Shown here one piece after another: positions 10,601 through 18,423 of a DNA stretch of 29,987 bases. The DNA is from Phallusia fumigata (taxonomy: Eukaryota; Chordata; Ascidiacea; Phlebobranchia; Ascidiidae). A program made the position numbers and the translations under genes. Every line of letters begins with the position of its first letter. Position 1 is the stretch's first letter. Location: the NCBI GenBank assembly GCA_008931825.1, contig QXVZ01022779.1, positions 1 to 29,987 of the forward strand, given 5' to 3'. Under the pieces are notes generated by a model. The model had not been told where the DNA came from and made no database searches. It saw only the letters and a list, made by a program, of their open reading frames with translations.

Positions 10601-13600
10601 TGTGCGAAATACTATTACACTTCTGCTCATTTTATCAAAACATTTTACTAAAAGTTTTTATATTACCAATTGTTTGTATTGTAAGAAACTTTTATTTTTA
10701 GTGTCAGTAGTTTCATGCTAACGTATTTTACCTTGTGGGTCTTGCACTATCACCGACATCCGCTTTCGCACATTGTCAAAATCAAGAATAGCCAAAACTT
10801 TATACTCAACAGCTTTGCCTGAAAAAAGGAAAAAAAATAATTGTGCTATCTCCTTTTTTTCTTCTCGTAAACAACAAAGAATTGCGTACCTTGTTCCAGA
10901 ATAGTAACAGTGTCGTATGTTCTGGACTTAAAAACAAATCCAAAGTTCCTTGCAGCTGTCACAAGAGCGCCCTCGTCTGGTGACTGTGCTTGATACACGA
11001 GCCGACCTGCAACAAATAAAAAGTAGCACTGAAGTTAAAGGTAACGTTAGACATGGTATTGAAAGTATGACGCCATCCAAAACCCCAAGCAAATTGCCAA
11101 TACAAGTTTATGTGTTCTGTCTGGTTGAGTACTAAGCACCCATGTTAACGTTCAATGGAGCACAGAGCATTAAAACCACAGCTTTGGTAGTGAATATTCA
11201 ACTTTTTTTGATGGGATGCTTTTTGAAAAGTTAGTAAGTTCTAGTGATTAGAAGTTCATAAACACTCTCATCAGCAAAGTTGTATACATTATTATGAAAA
11301 CAAACAGAAATTTTATTATTGGATACTGTGATAAGTGCGCTTCCTTGTTCTTTACAAATTGCATCAAATTGAAATGACTTCATTGATTTCAGCTACAAAA
11401 CGGAATTGACATCCGTGGAAGTTTGAAACAACACACCAGGGCATCGCGACACACAGTTTGAGAACCAGAGAGGTACTGGATCTGCTTAGCCAACCCAACA
11501 AGTTTAAGATTTACTGTTAAATACCGTCAGCTGATTCATCAGGCATCACTGTGTGGCAAATGGCAATGAGTCGGAAGAAGAGTGCACAGTCTTCATCACC
11601 AGACGTTATCACTTCTATCAGTTTGTGATCGTAGAACTGAAATGACGTCTCTGCATATTCATTGTAGGAGAGGTCCACAATGTTGTACTATAAAAATACA
11701 TGCAAGGGGTGAAATAATATCATTCAAAATGAAAACAATTAGTAAATCCTCGTCAATTGTGCTGTTTCGTTAATCACCAGTAATTTGAACATTTCAGCCA
11801 TTTGTGCAAGTTTTACAAAATAAAGTAGGCCTAAAAGAAGGTTATATTTTGATTGCCATGGTCCCTATGCTGATTGTAAGTTTGTGCACAGATGCACTAA
11901 CCCTCGAAAACTAACAAACATTCATGCTTAGGTGAAGGACTCCTTGTTCAGACAAAAATATATGAAACCCAACACAACATAACAAATTTAATGTTTTCAT
12001 GCAGATGATCAAAAAGTGGTAGCAAAAAGATTTTGTAATGACGCTGCTAATCCTAAGTTAAATGTATTTTTTGCTGGCCTGATATTGCATAAGTTAGCAA
12101 TATATGGTCAAGCTGATGAAACACAAAAATGATTTTTTAAACTGACTGAAAATCAAAATGAGTGATTTAATCGTATGAATCTAACTGTCAACAAAGTTTA
12201 AAGTAAAGAAAAATGAACAGAACCATGCACCTCATCTGGGTATACCATTGTCCCGTCCTTGGCACGAGCATCGCCGTAACGTTTTCCTGCTATTGTGCAT
12301 TTATTGAACTCCATGATGTTTTGTGTCAGGGTGCCAGTTTTGTCAGAAAACACGTACTCGATTTGACCAAGTTCCTGTGCGAAAATGGTTAAAATTGTAT
12401 TTGATTTGTGCACAGTGGTAAATTTGTCTATTCTGGTGATGTTTTGAAAGGAAGGAAAAGTAATGAAACCTGAATATAAAATGTTACATTTTTGGGGCCT
12501 GCGGGTAATCCAAAGAGTTATCAGTGTACAACTTCAATTACCCAACTATCACGTGTGCAAATTTAAAAAAATTTGAACAACTATTTTGACCAAAGGGGGG
12601 AACAAATCGAAGGGGACACATAATTAACATTTGTACAAAAAATGTTGCCAAGGCAGTTATAAAAATAATCTATTTGTAAAATATTTTTCACAGGTACTAT
12701 GGGCATTCTGGTACCATCTTTTATTAAGGACTGCCATGGCTAGGTACAGCCCTACTTAGCACTGTCATGTGAAGTTGTAAACAACATAGCCACTTGTCAG
12801 ATACTTCACCACTACCTCAGTACTCAGTAAAAAGTCTCTGATTTAATCAGGGAGCCACTATGGTTTTAACCCTGTTGTCGCAGCAACAAATGTTTGTCCT
12901 GCTAGGACTTTTTTGTAGCCAATATATCAGTGTGCCCAAGTGCCACACATGGTTACCAGCAAGGACATTTAACACAAATGCCCCAAAAAACATCAACTCT
13001 GAGGTTAGGATGTGTGCAACTACACCAGCTTAGATGGAGAAATTTGCTCCCTTAAAAAAGGTTTTAAATGGTAATTACATGNTACATTAATTACATTAGA
13101 TAGTAATAGTTCTATAAATTATTTATACTGGAAAGAAATTTGCTGTTCAGATTTGCAATGTGTTATACAATGCGAATAGGAGTTTGCCTTGGTAAACTAA
13201 TTAACCATTTAAACATGTTTTTGTGGCATGTTTTCTCTTAAAGTTCTTTAGGCCTAAAAATTTCAACAGCAATCTGAAAGGATGTTACAAATTGGGTCAC
13301 GACAAGTTAGAAATCTTTATTCTGGCACCGAATCTTGAAAATATTAACAAACAAAAGAACAGGCGGTTTGTCTTATCGTGAAGAGAAACACCCAAGACAC
13401 AATGCCAATGAGTCATGCCTTTATACTGAATGTCATGTGAGCGAGCATGTCAAGAGCACTATCAGCATCAACCGCACGTTTTCTAACTTTTATAATTTTT
13501 GGCATGTTAATTACTTTCACAGTGGGCTTAAAATAAACACTATGTGTATTCATGACAAGGAGAAAGACAATACTGGTGGTTTTTACTGTTTACAAATGCC

Positions 13601-16600
13601 CTAAAGTTGGGAGAAGGGCAGTTAAAATAGGAACAAGATTATGAGAGTTACATCATGGGTATTTTAAGGATGGTTAAGTCCTTATAGCCAATCCCTTACT
13701 GAAATGTCTGTTACAACTTTAAACTTGTACTTAAATCTAGAAACAATTACTTTTTAGTACTTACAACACCCGTCCACGTTTCCCACACACTGTTTCCGAT
13801 TGCAGCAACCGTTGCCATGAGCAACAGGAAAAGAAATATCTGAAGAAGTAACAAAGATTGTGACATGGGAAATGACAGGTTTATAGCATGTACTGTGCAT
13901 ATGAAAATACTTACAAACCAAACAAGTTTGTTCATAAGCCGCTCAATGCTCGTCCTTTTCAACATTGTTTTTCCTGAAAACACAAGCAGGTATGAAGATT
14001 TTGTCCAGTGTGTGTACATACAAGTGAATAGACTTGCAATACTGTAGTAACTAACATGTCTAAATTGCAGTCAATTAATTGTACACATAATAATCTATGT
14101 TCTTAAAATGTAATAATCCTAAGGCTGCAGTTCTTAACAAATTGTAAAATTATTCTATCTTGGTGTTTGCTTAAAATGTGTTGTTGTTACATCCACTCCA
14201 TATGCAAGCTGTAAACCACAATGTTTCATTGTTCTGTCACGTAGGATTGCAATCATTGCTCAGAAAGTTAATAAAAGCCTTACCCAATTGAAATTGTACA
14301 CGATTTTTTTACCCTGTAAGTATGGGTCTAGAAAATTCAAACAGTTTACCTGTGTTTTGCATCAGTTTTGTGTCTGCGCCAGCAAAAATTACCAATCCAT
14401 AGCACCACTGTGTGTTGCGAAGTATACAGCCGCGTAGCAGTATGTTTTGGTTGCTTAAGGAATAAGTCTGGTCGTTCCAATACAAAGTACCAATAAACCT
14501 ATCGAGCAGATTGTTGGGGGCTTCACATTTCACAGCACCTGTTAAGATTTATGATTTTCTACAAGTTCTGTTTTTTTCAACATGAATATTTTATGCAACT
14601 TGACTCAACAGTAAGTGGGTGCTATAAGTTATCATGAACGATTGACAGTAAAAACCTGAACCATGAAGGCACTTTTTTACCATAATTAATTAAATTTGCA
14701 AATCGCTGGTATATAAACAAGAGCATATATATATGTAAAATACCCTGAGGGCAAAATCTTTAACTAGGTGCGGCACATGCATTTCTTTGAAATTGCCTTG
14801 AGGCAATTAGAATCAGTGATATGTTTGAAACTTGGTTTGCAAATTGGACAGTAAAAGTTCTTAAAATGTATTGCAAAATGTAGTCTCTGTATTTAATCGC
14901 ACCAAGCCACACTTTTGGGCACTGCATGCACTTGCAACTACTTCAGCATAGCTGAATATAGCAGGTCATATCTGAAAGTTTGCAGAAAAATTTTCTGTTA
15001 CTATTTCTCCCATTTTCAGTCATTGTTTATCTTTCAAAATAGGGAATTCGAGCCAATTTCACAATGTAACAGTTACACACCATTAAAATGACACAACTTG
15101 TCCACATCTTCTCCCATATCTCCAGTTTCTGGCAAGGCTTGTCGAACTTTTAGATTTGTCTCACTGTAAAATATTTACAAATCACAAAAACATTGCAGCA
15201 AGTGGAGCAGAAAAAATAAAAACACATAGATAAATCCACATTACTTAGTTTGCAAAATTCGCAGCTTAACTTTCAATTAAACGTTTATTTTGTGTGAGTT
15301 TTTGGCTCATGTAACAAACACGGCATCGGATGAAACCGATAAAAAACGTTTTACCCATCAAGTTCTGCTGTTTCAATATAGGCCAGATGGTGCTCTTCAC
15401 TTGTGGAAAGCAATAGCAGATCGGCCTGCAAAACAAAAATATATTCAATTAAAGCAACAAAAATTAGGGTGCAAACCACAAATGTGACGCAATTCATCTA
15501 ATTTGAAACAAAACAGCAAAATGAACAGACTGTATTCAACATACATTTTAATAATATTGTGTAAGTTTTGTGTAAGGCATTATCCTAAAGAACATGCCTA
15601 AACAACATGTCAAACTTTTAGCTCTGTACTTCCTAATAAGTTCTGCCATTAGACGAAAAAAATAGCTTGGAGATTTAAAACAATAGAGTAATGCAGAGCA
15701 TTAGGAATGATGCAAAAATGTGTGAGTGTGTTTTCATTGGCTTCCAAAAGTTACTGAAAAACACAGGAAGCTATACTATGGCACAAATCGATAGCAGTAC
15801 AAAACACAAACAAATGGCAGTAATCAAAACAAGACAAAAATACAACAGATACCCACTGTAACATGTTCGTTGTTCCGCAATTTAATCACATTTCCAACAT
15901 TGACGTTTTTCCATTGCTCCTTGGTCAGTCTGAAATATGAGATAAGTCTGAATAAATTATATAATACATACAAAAGTAAAAACATAAAAATATTTTCTGG
16001 CGCAAAATAAAATGTCTCTTGTGGCATAATAAGTTAACAACTGTACTTACTCTCCATTTTTAAGCATTCTTGATTTTCTGGTGTTAACTGAATGGTCACT
16101 TTTGTGTCGATTCTAAAAAAAACAAGTTTTAGTGCAAAAAAAAACCTTTCTTTAAAGTGATTGGATAAGAATCCTGTTCATCCAAACTATACTTCACATT
16201 TTACACAGAATTTTAAAACTTTACACAATATCCAAACACTCACAATGTCATCAACAGCATCTTTAACTGCTGTGATCGCCAAGACAAGCACAATAGGAAT
16301 CAAAGTTGTTGTTGGATTCAACGATGAAATTTGTGGAATGTACTGAAATATACAAATGTTAAGTTGTCATGGTAGCGGTTACAGCAGAAAATAATGGACA
16401 CAGTACATTGTTGACAAGATAAAAAAATGACCTTTACATTTTAATGTGACATACCTGAAGAATCAAAAGGACGATGAAGTAAACATTCACTACTCGATGT
16501 AATTGTTCAAACAAATTGATGATGATAAAGTTGTACCAGGTGTACCTTGAAGTTTTGATTTCATTGTTCTGCAAAATAAAAATTCACAGTACAATAAAAA

Positions 16601-16841
16601 ATTGTCAAAAAAAACATAAAACTTTTGAGAAAAAGTAACAATTTTCATTAAAGCCCTACCACATAGTTAAACTTGGCATTGTATTCTGGGTCATTGGCAA
16701 CAAGGTCTCGCTGTTCCTCTAAAAAACAATTTTTAATATATTGGTTTTCCATGCTTGCCTAGTGTGAATAATTTCCATCATATATATATGTTTATATATA
16801 TTACCCCTTTCTCTCTGTCTAAAGCAGAGTAATTTCTCCAT
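4357..16841 (-). CDS. ATP8B: ATP8B-type P4-ATPase (phospholipid flippase), 26 exons found, two internal parts missing
   Basis: A P4-ATPase that would flip phospholipids to the cytosolic leaflet of plasma or endomembranes, normally with a CDC50 partner. Exons (minus): 16841-16805, 16718-16660, 16568-16455, 16342-16244, 16112-16051, 15929-15857, 15425-15355, 15163-15081, 14538-14350, 13973-13915, 13839-13765, 12374-12231, 11687-11525, 11006-10890, 10818-10732, 10541-10438, 10370-10301, 9862-9732, 9216-9052, 8650-8509, 7198-7115, 6443-6352, 6260-6107, 5789-5651, 5238-5108, 4668-4357. All have GT-AG borders and phases agree. Seen in order: TM1-2, the actuator LDGETNLK, DKTGTLT with the phosphorylated Asp at 12344-12342, N-domain QSPDEGALV and [16 protein letters not shown]5-10, and C-terminal [11 protein letters not shown]. 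About 985 codons are visible versus roughly 1,190 in vertebrate ATP8B4. TM3-4 and the GDGAND hinge are absent at the Ns at 13082 and 8884. The C-terminus and N-domain point to ATP8B (8B2/8B4-like), not ATP8A. Confidence 0.95.
5108..5238 (-). CDS. ATP8B: Flippase exon 25 (TM10)
   Basis: Encodes [20 protein letters not shown], then [14 protein letters not shown] as the last membrane span. It ends DPQYNQK at an AAG|GTGAAC donor. Confidence 0.92.
5651..5789 (-). CDS. ATP8B: Flippase exon 24 (TM8-TM9)
   Basis: Encodes [20 protein letters not shown], a further membrane span, and the loop [11 protein letters not shown]. It matches the YWT-INHVFIWGS segment of ATP8B4. Confidence 0.95.
6107..6260 (-). 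CDS. ATP8B: Flippase exon 23 (TM7-TM8)
   Basis: Encodes [19 protein letters not shown], then [28 protein letters not shown] is an ATP8B signature at the end of TM7. Confidence 0.95.
6352..6443 (-). CDS. ATP8B: Flippase exon 22 (TM6-TM7 loop)
   Basis: Encodes [20 protein letters not shown] and [10 protein letters not shown]. The YPKLY-PGQ-N-LFN pattern is typical of ATP8B. Confidence 0.95.
7115..7198 (-). CDS. ATP8B: Flippase exon 21 (TM6)
   Basis: Encodes [20 protein letters not shown] and FILALLEQ; 28 codons. The YNIVYTS-P motif in TM6 is conserved through P4-ATPases. Confidence 0.95.
7695..7760 (+). repeat. Possible tRNA-derived SINE fragment
   Basis: tgctaagtggttaa at 7701-7714 resembles a tRNA A box, and gggggaaatcccc at 7731-7743 resembles a degenerate B box at a suitable distance. 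No cloverleaf could be drawn, so it is not called a tRNA gene. Confidence 0.28.
7940..8223. mobile_element. hAT-like MITE in an intron
   Basis: Starts cagggcttctcaaa and ends tttgagaagctctg. The termini are imperfect inverted repeats (12 of 14 positions) of the CAGxGxTTCTCAAA type seen in hAT elements. The interior has no transposase. Flanking octamers tgcttgat and gggtggat agree at only 5 of 8 positions, so a target-site duplication would be decayed. Confidence 0.6.
8509..8650 (-). CDS. ATP8B: Flippase exon 20 (TM5)
   Basis: Encodes [20 protein letters not shown], then [20 protein letters not shown]. The [10 protein letters not shown] and FFYKN(F)AF motifs are hallmark TM5 residues of ATP8B flippases. 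Confidence 0.97.
8651..9051 (-). other. Intron carrying an N; GDGAND hinge coding sequence missing
   Basis: Between exons 19 and 20 about 140-150 residues of the family are absent. They include the ICCRVTPLQK and GDGANDV motifs and the SSDYS segment before TM5. No trace of them was found on either strand. Exon 19 ends in phase 0 and exon 20 needs two bases before it, so a lost piece of 3n+2 bases is expected. The N at 8884 marks the likely site. Confidence 0.78.
8884..8884. other. Assembly gap marker (N), probable loss of catalytic hinge exons
   Basis: A lone N inside non-coding sequence, between exons that in every P4-ATPase are separated by more than 100 codons. Neither side shows a duplicated flank. 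Confidence 0.7.
9052..9216 (-). CDS. ATP8B: Flippase exon 19 (P domain, TGDK)
   Basis: Encodes [20 protein letters not shown] and [18 protein letters not shown], ending [11 protein letters not shown] at a GTAGGT donor. 55 codons. TGDK is the conserved P-domain motif. It is the last exon before the second break. Confidence 0.97.
9732..9862 (-). CDS. ATP8B: Flippase exon 18 (N-to-P domain)
   Basis: Encodes a charged helix ([18 protein letters not shown]) and [12 protein letters not shown], the return from the nucleotide-binding to the phosphorylation domain. Confidence 0.96.
10301..10370 (-). CDS. ATP8B: Flippase exon 17
   Basis: Encodes [20 protein letters not shown], the family's FA-EGLRTL element, here with Thr for the usual Glu before Gly. 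It ends in phase 1. Confidence 0.94.
10438..10541 (-). CDS. ATP8B: Flippase exon 16 (N domain, KGADT)
   Basis: Encodes [20 protein letters not shown] and ends KHLD at GAT|GTAAGT. KGAD(T/S) contacts ATP in P-type ATPases. Confidence 0.96.
10732..10818 (-). CDS. ATP8B: Flippase exon 15 (N domain)
   Basis: Encodes [20 protein letters not shown] and SVIVQDPQG. It matches the [12 protein letters not shown] core of the nucleotide-binding domain. Confidence 0.96.
10890..11006 (-). CDS. ATP8B: Flippase exon 14 (N domain, SPDEGALV)
   Basis: Encodes [20 protein letters not shown] and [19 protein letters not shown]. The SPDE(G/A)ALV motif is diagnostic for P4-ATPases. Confidence 0.97.
11525..11687 (-). 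CDS. ATP8B: Flippase exon 13 (N domain start)
   Basis: Encodes [20 protein letters not shown], then [15 protein letters not shown]. The FxFxD and LLA(L/I)CHTV patterns are typical of the P4 nucleotide-binding domain. Confidence 0.94.
12231..12374 (-). CDS. ATP8B: Flippase exon 12 (DKTGT phosphorylation site)
   Basis: Encodes [19 protein letters not shown], then [17 protein letters not shown]. The phosphorylated Asp is codon 12344-12342. 48 codons, phase 0 at both ends. This is the P-type ATPase signature and fixes the family. Confidence 0.98.
12375..13764 (-). other. Intron carrying an N; TM4 coding sequence missing
   Basis: Between exons 11 and 12 the family should encode about 75-80 residues: the luminal loop, TM4 with the PISL motif, and the stretch up to the P domain. 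I read both strands here and found no such exon. The N at 13082 is the likely site of the loss. Exons 11 and 12 are both phase 0 at this border, so a missing multiple of 3 fits. Confidence 0.75.
13082..13082. other. Assembly gap marker (N), probable loss of flippase TM4 exon(s)
   Basis: A single N within otherwise non-coding AT-rich sequence. No duplication flanks it, unlike the N at 2490. The expected coding sequence at this place is absent. Confidence 0.7.
13765..13839 (-). CDS. ATP8B: Flippase exon 11 (TM3)
   Basis: Encodes the hydrophobic [15 protein letters not shown] and then [10 protein letters not shown], matching the AIGNSIWE stretch at the luminal end of TM3. It is the last exon before a break: the following TM4 exon or exons are not in the window. 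Confidence 0.92.
13915..13973 (-). CDS. ATP8B: Flippase exon 10 (stalk into TM3)
   Basis: Encodes [20 protein letters not shown], matching the KRTSIDRLMN segment that links the actuator domain to TM3. Confidence 0.93.
14350..14538 (-). CDS. ATP8B: Flippase exon 9 (actuator domain end)
   Basis: Encodes [20 protein letters not shown], then [17 protein letters not shown] and [13 protein letters not shown]. The residues follow the vertebrate ATP8B2/8B4 pattern almost throughout. 189 nt. Confidence 0.96.
15081..15163 (-). CDS. ATP8B: Flippase exon 8 (DGET motif)
   Basis: Begins with the base that completes Gly of DGET, then [15 protein letters not shown]. The Glu of DGET catalyses hydrolysis of the aspartyl phosphate in the family. 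It ends CHFNG in phase 1. Confidence 0.94.
15355..15425 (-). CDS. ATP8B: Flippase exon 7 (actuator domain)
   Basis: Encodes [20 protein letters not shown] and ELDG. The LDG is completed across the intron into LDGETNLK, the P4-specific DGET dephosphorylation motif that replaces TGE of other P-type ATPases. Confidence 0.94.
15857..15929 (-). CDS. ATP8B: Flippase exon 6 (actuator domain)
   Basis: Encodes [17 protein letters not shown] and RNNEHVT, the conserved QW-NV-VG(D/N)(I/V)IKL actuator segment. The donor is a weaker GTGGGT. Confidence 0.9.
16051..16112 (-). CDS. ATP8B: Flippase exon 5 (actuator domain start)
   Basis: Encodes [20 protein letters not shown], matching the RHKSDNQVNNR segment of ATP8B2/8B4 at the beginning of the actuator domain. 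It ends in phase 2 (GA|) and is completed by A of the next exon. Confidence 0.92.
16244..16342 (-). CDS. ATP8B: Flippase exon 4 (TM2)
   Basis: Encodes [16 protein letters not shown], then TM2 and [11 protein letters not shown]. The PQISS turn between TM1 and TM2 is typical of ATP8B flippases. 33 codons. Confidence 0.95.
16455..16568 (-). CDS. ATP8B: Flippase exon 3 (TM1)
   Basis: Encodes [29 protein letters not shown] and the TM1 core IVLLILQ; 38 codons, phase 0 at both ends. It is the counterpart of the paralogue exon at 234-121. TM1-TM2 residues line the lipid path in P4-ATPases. Confidence 0.95.
16660..16718 (-). CDS. ATP8B: Flippase exon 2
   Basis: Encodes [20 protein letters not shown] (first Glu split with exon 1). 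This is the cytosolic segment before TM1, closely like the ANDREYNEKFQY region of vertebrate ATP8B. The donor is GTG|GTAGGG. Confidence 0.9.
16805..16841 (-). CDS. ATP8B: Flippase exon 1 (start codon)
   Basis: ATG at 16841-16839 encodes [12 protein letters not shown], ending in phase 1 at a GTAATA donor. The leader length before EEQRDLV matches ATP8B2/8B4 and the tandem paralogue. The frame stays open upstream to 16980, but the second copy of that flank carries a TAA and a 1-nt indel, so the upstream part is more likely 5' UTR. Confidence 0.75.
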
Positions 16842-16853
16842 TTTTATTTGGAA

Positions 16854-17159
16854 TTTGATATGTTTGACAGTGGAATCTTGAACACCTTTTGTTTTTCCAC
16901 TTGTATCAAATGAATTTCGAACCAAACTTATCCATCTGGACAGGATTCTGGCAATGTTATTTTTCTTAATTTTTGGCAATCTATTGAAAACAAATGAGAT
17001 GTAAAGGTTTGGAAGATAGTCATTTCAAGTTGATACCGTCAAATGTAACTTCTAAATAGGCAGCTGTGAAAGAGCACACAAGGTCTAAAAAATTGGGTGC
17101 CGTCTAAAACTGCAGTGCTACTCTGTCCATCGCTCGGTACACCTCTCACAATTCTAAAA
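16854..17159. repeat. Local duplication B, copy 1 (5' flank of the flippase)
   Basis: Shares tttgatatgtttgacag onward with 17161-17456 and ends at the N at 17160. It begins 13 bases upstream of the flippase start codon, so it contains 5' UTR or promoter sequence but not the ATG. Confidence 0.88.
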
Positions 17160-17160
17160 N
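17160..17160. other. Assembly gap marker (N) at a duplication junction
   Basis: Separates the two copies of duplication B, in the same way as the Ns at 2490 and 22690 separate other near-identical segments. Confidence 0.8.
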
Positions 17161-17456
17161 TTTGATATGTTTGACAGAGGAATCTTGAACACCTTTTGTT
17201 TTTCCACTTGTATCAAATGAATTTCAAACCAAGCTTGTCCATCTGGACAGGATGCTGGCAATTTTACTTATTAGTAATTTTTGGCAAACTATTGAAAACA
17301 AATGAGATGTAAAGGTTTGGAAGATAGTCATTTCAAGTTGATACCGTCAAATGTAACTTCTAAATAAGCAGCTGTAAAAGAGCACACAAGGTCTAAAAAA
17401 TTGGGTGTCGTCTAAAACTGCAGGGCTACTCTGTCCATCGCTCGGTACACCTCTCA
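17161..17456. repeat. Local duplication B, copy 2
   Basis: A near copy of 16854-17159, bounded by an N on each side (17160 and 17457), so it looks like a tiny separate contig. It differs by substitutions and small indels, including a TAA (minus strand 17266-17264) and a 1-nt indel in the frame that continues upstream of the flippase ATG in copy 1. Confidence 0.88.
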
Positions 17457-18229
17457 NATTTGCTATGATCATGGGTGCAATTGTAGGTCAGGCTGTGAAC
17501 CTGAAAATATTGTCTAAGCAAGTATTTTTTTTATTTGTTAGTTTAAAAATAAATGCCCCAAAATGATAATTCTAGTACACAAAGACAAAACTGGACTAAA
17601 CACAGAAACCACCTGGTGGGTTTTAGCCTTTGTTTTTGTCTGACCAGAATTGAACGCCATGAGCCAAAGTTAATGTAAAAATGCTTTAGAATTTTGCATC
17701 AGAAACAAGAATTAACATTTCCGCATAAACATGTGCCAATGTGTCAATTAATGCATTTGGTTGCAATAAAGGTTACCTTATAAAACTAAAATTTGGTTTG
17801 TTTAGGGAACAATTTTACAAATTTAGCGGGTACACTTTGTTGTCTTGCATTATATGTAATGCTTTATTAAATGTTACCGATTAGCCTATATCTGTTATTA
17901 AACTATTAAATGCAACACTATTTACACCCTTAAGATAATGTATTTTTTGTTTTCATGTAAATAAATAATATTACAAACAAATTGTATGGGCCTGATCTTG
18001 ATAGTACTGCATCTGCTGAAGTAATGATTAACTGCAGTTGTTTGCAGACTCCCTCCACCCCTAGCTGCTTGCACAATATTATAATATCATTGTTGCAGTG
18101 AATCAAATGCATATTGATCTGTGTTTTTCAGTTGTGCTATGCTAAAATTACTATAAACAACTAATTAATCAATGTCATGCCGTACAGTTTTTATCAACTA
18201 ACAAACATGGTTTATATGTTTCCATCCAG
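17457..18229. other. Region between the flippase and CRTC; N at 17457
   Basis: AT-rich sequence with no exon I can support. CRTC proteins begin with a conserved CREB-binding coiled coil, which should be encoded upstream of 18230. It is not here, so exon 1 lies in the gap at 17457 or the intron is misjoined. The two genes are divergent, and a shared 5' region is possible but not shown. Confidence 0.6.
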
Positions 18230-18423
18230 CACCCAGGCGGATTTGATGACATAAAACATCCTATGCGACATCCTGGTCGATTGGATTCAAGGATGCGACC
18301 CTATACTCATCGGCGAATGATGCCTTTCGACATAAACAGGCACAGACCTGGGCATTTTGATGCATCTCCAGGCCAATATCCTAATCCCTACCTATCTCCT
18401 CCACCTGAGTCGAACTGGAGAAG
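18230..18423 (+). CDS. CRTC: CRTC exon: LSPP / WRR region
   Basis: Follows a TTTCCATCCAG acceptor. It encodes HPGGFDDIKHPMRHPGRLDS, then RRMMPFDINRH and YLSPPPESNWRR, ending in phase 2. It matches the CRTC1 segment ending YLSPPADTSWRR, so one or more exons should precede it. Confidence 0.93.

Noticed and set aside
11401-11470. Single hAT-like terminus (tttgagaaccagag)
   Set aside because: No matching inverted end was found upstream within the intron, so an element cannot be delimited.
16842-16980. N-terminal extension of the flippase upstream of ATG 16841
   Set aside because: The frame is open in one copy of the flank, but the other copy has a stop and an indel; vertebrate ATP8B2/8B4 and the tandem paralogue have equally short leaders.
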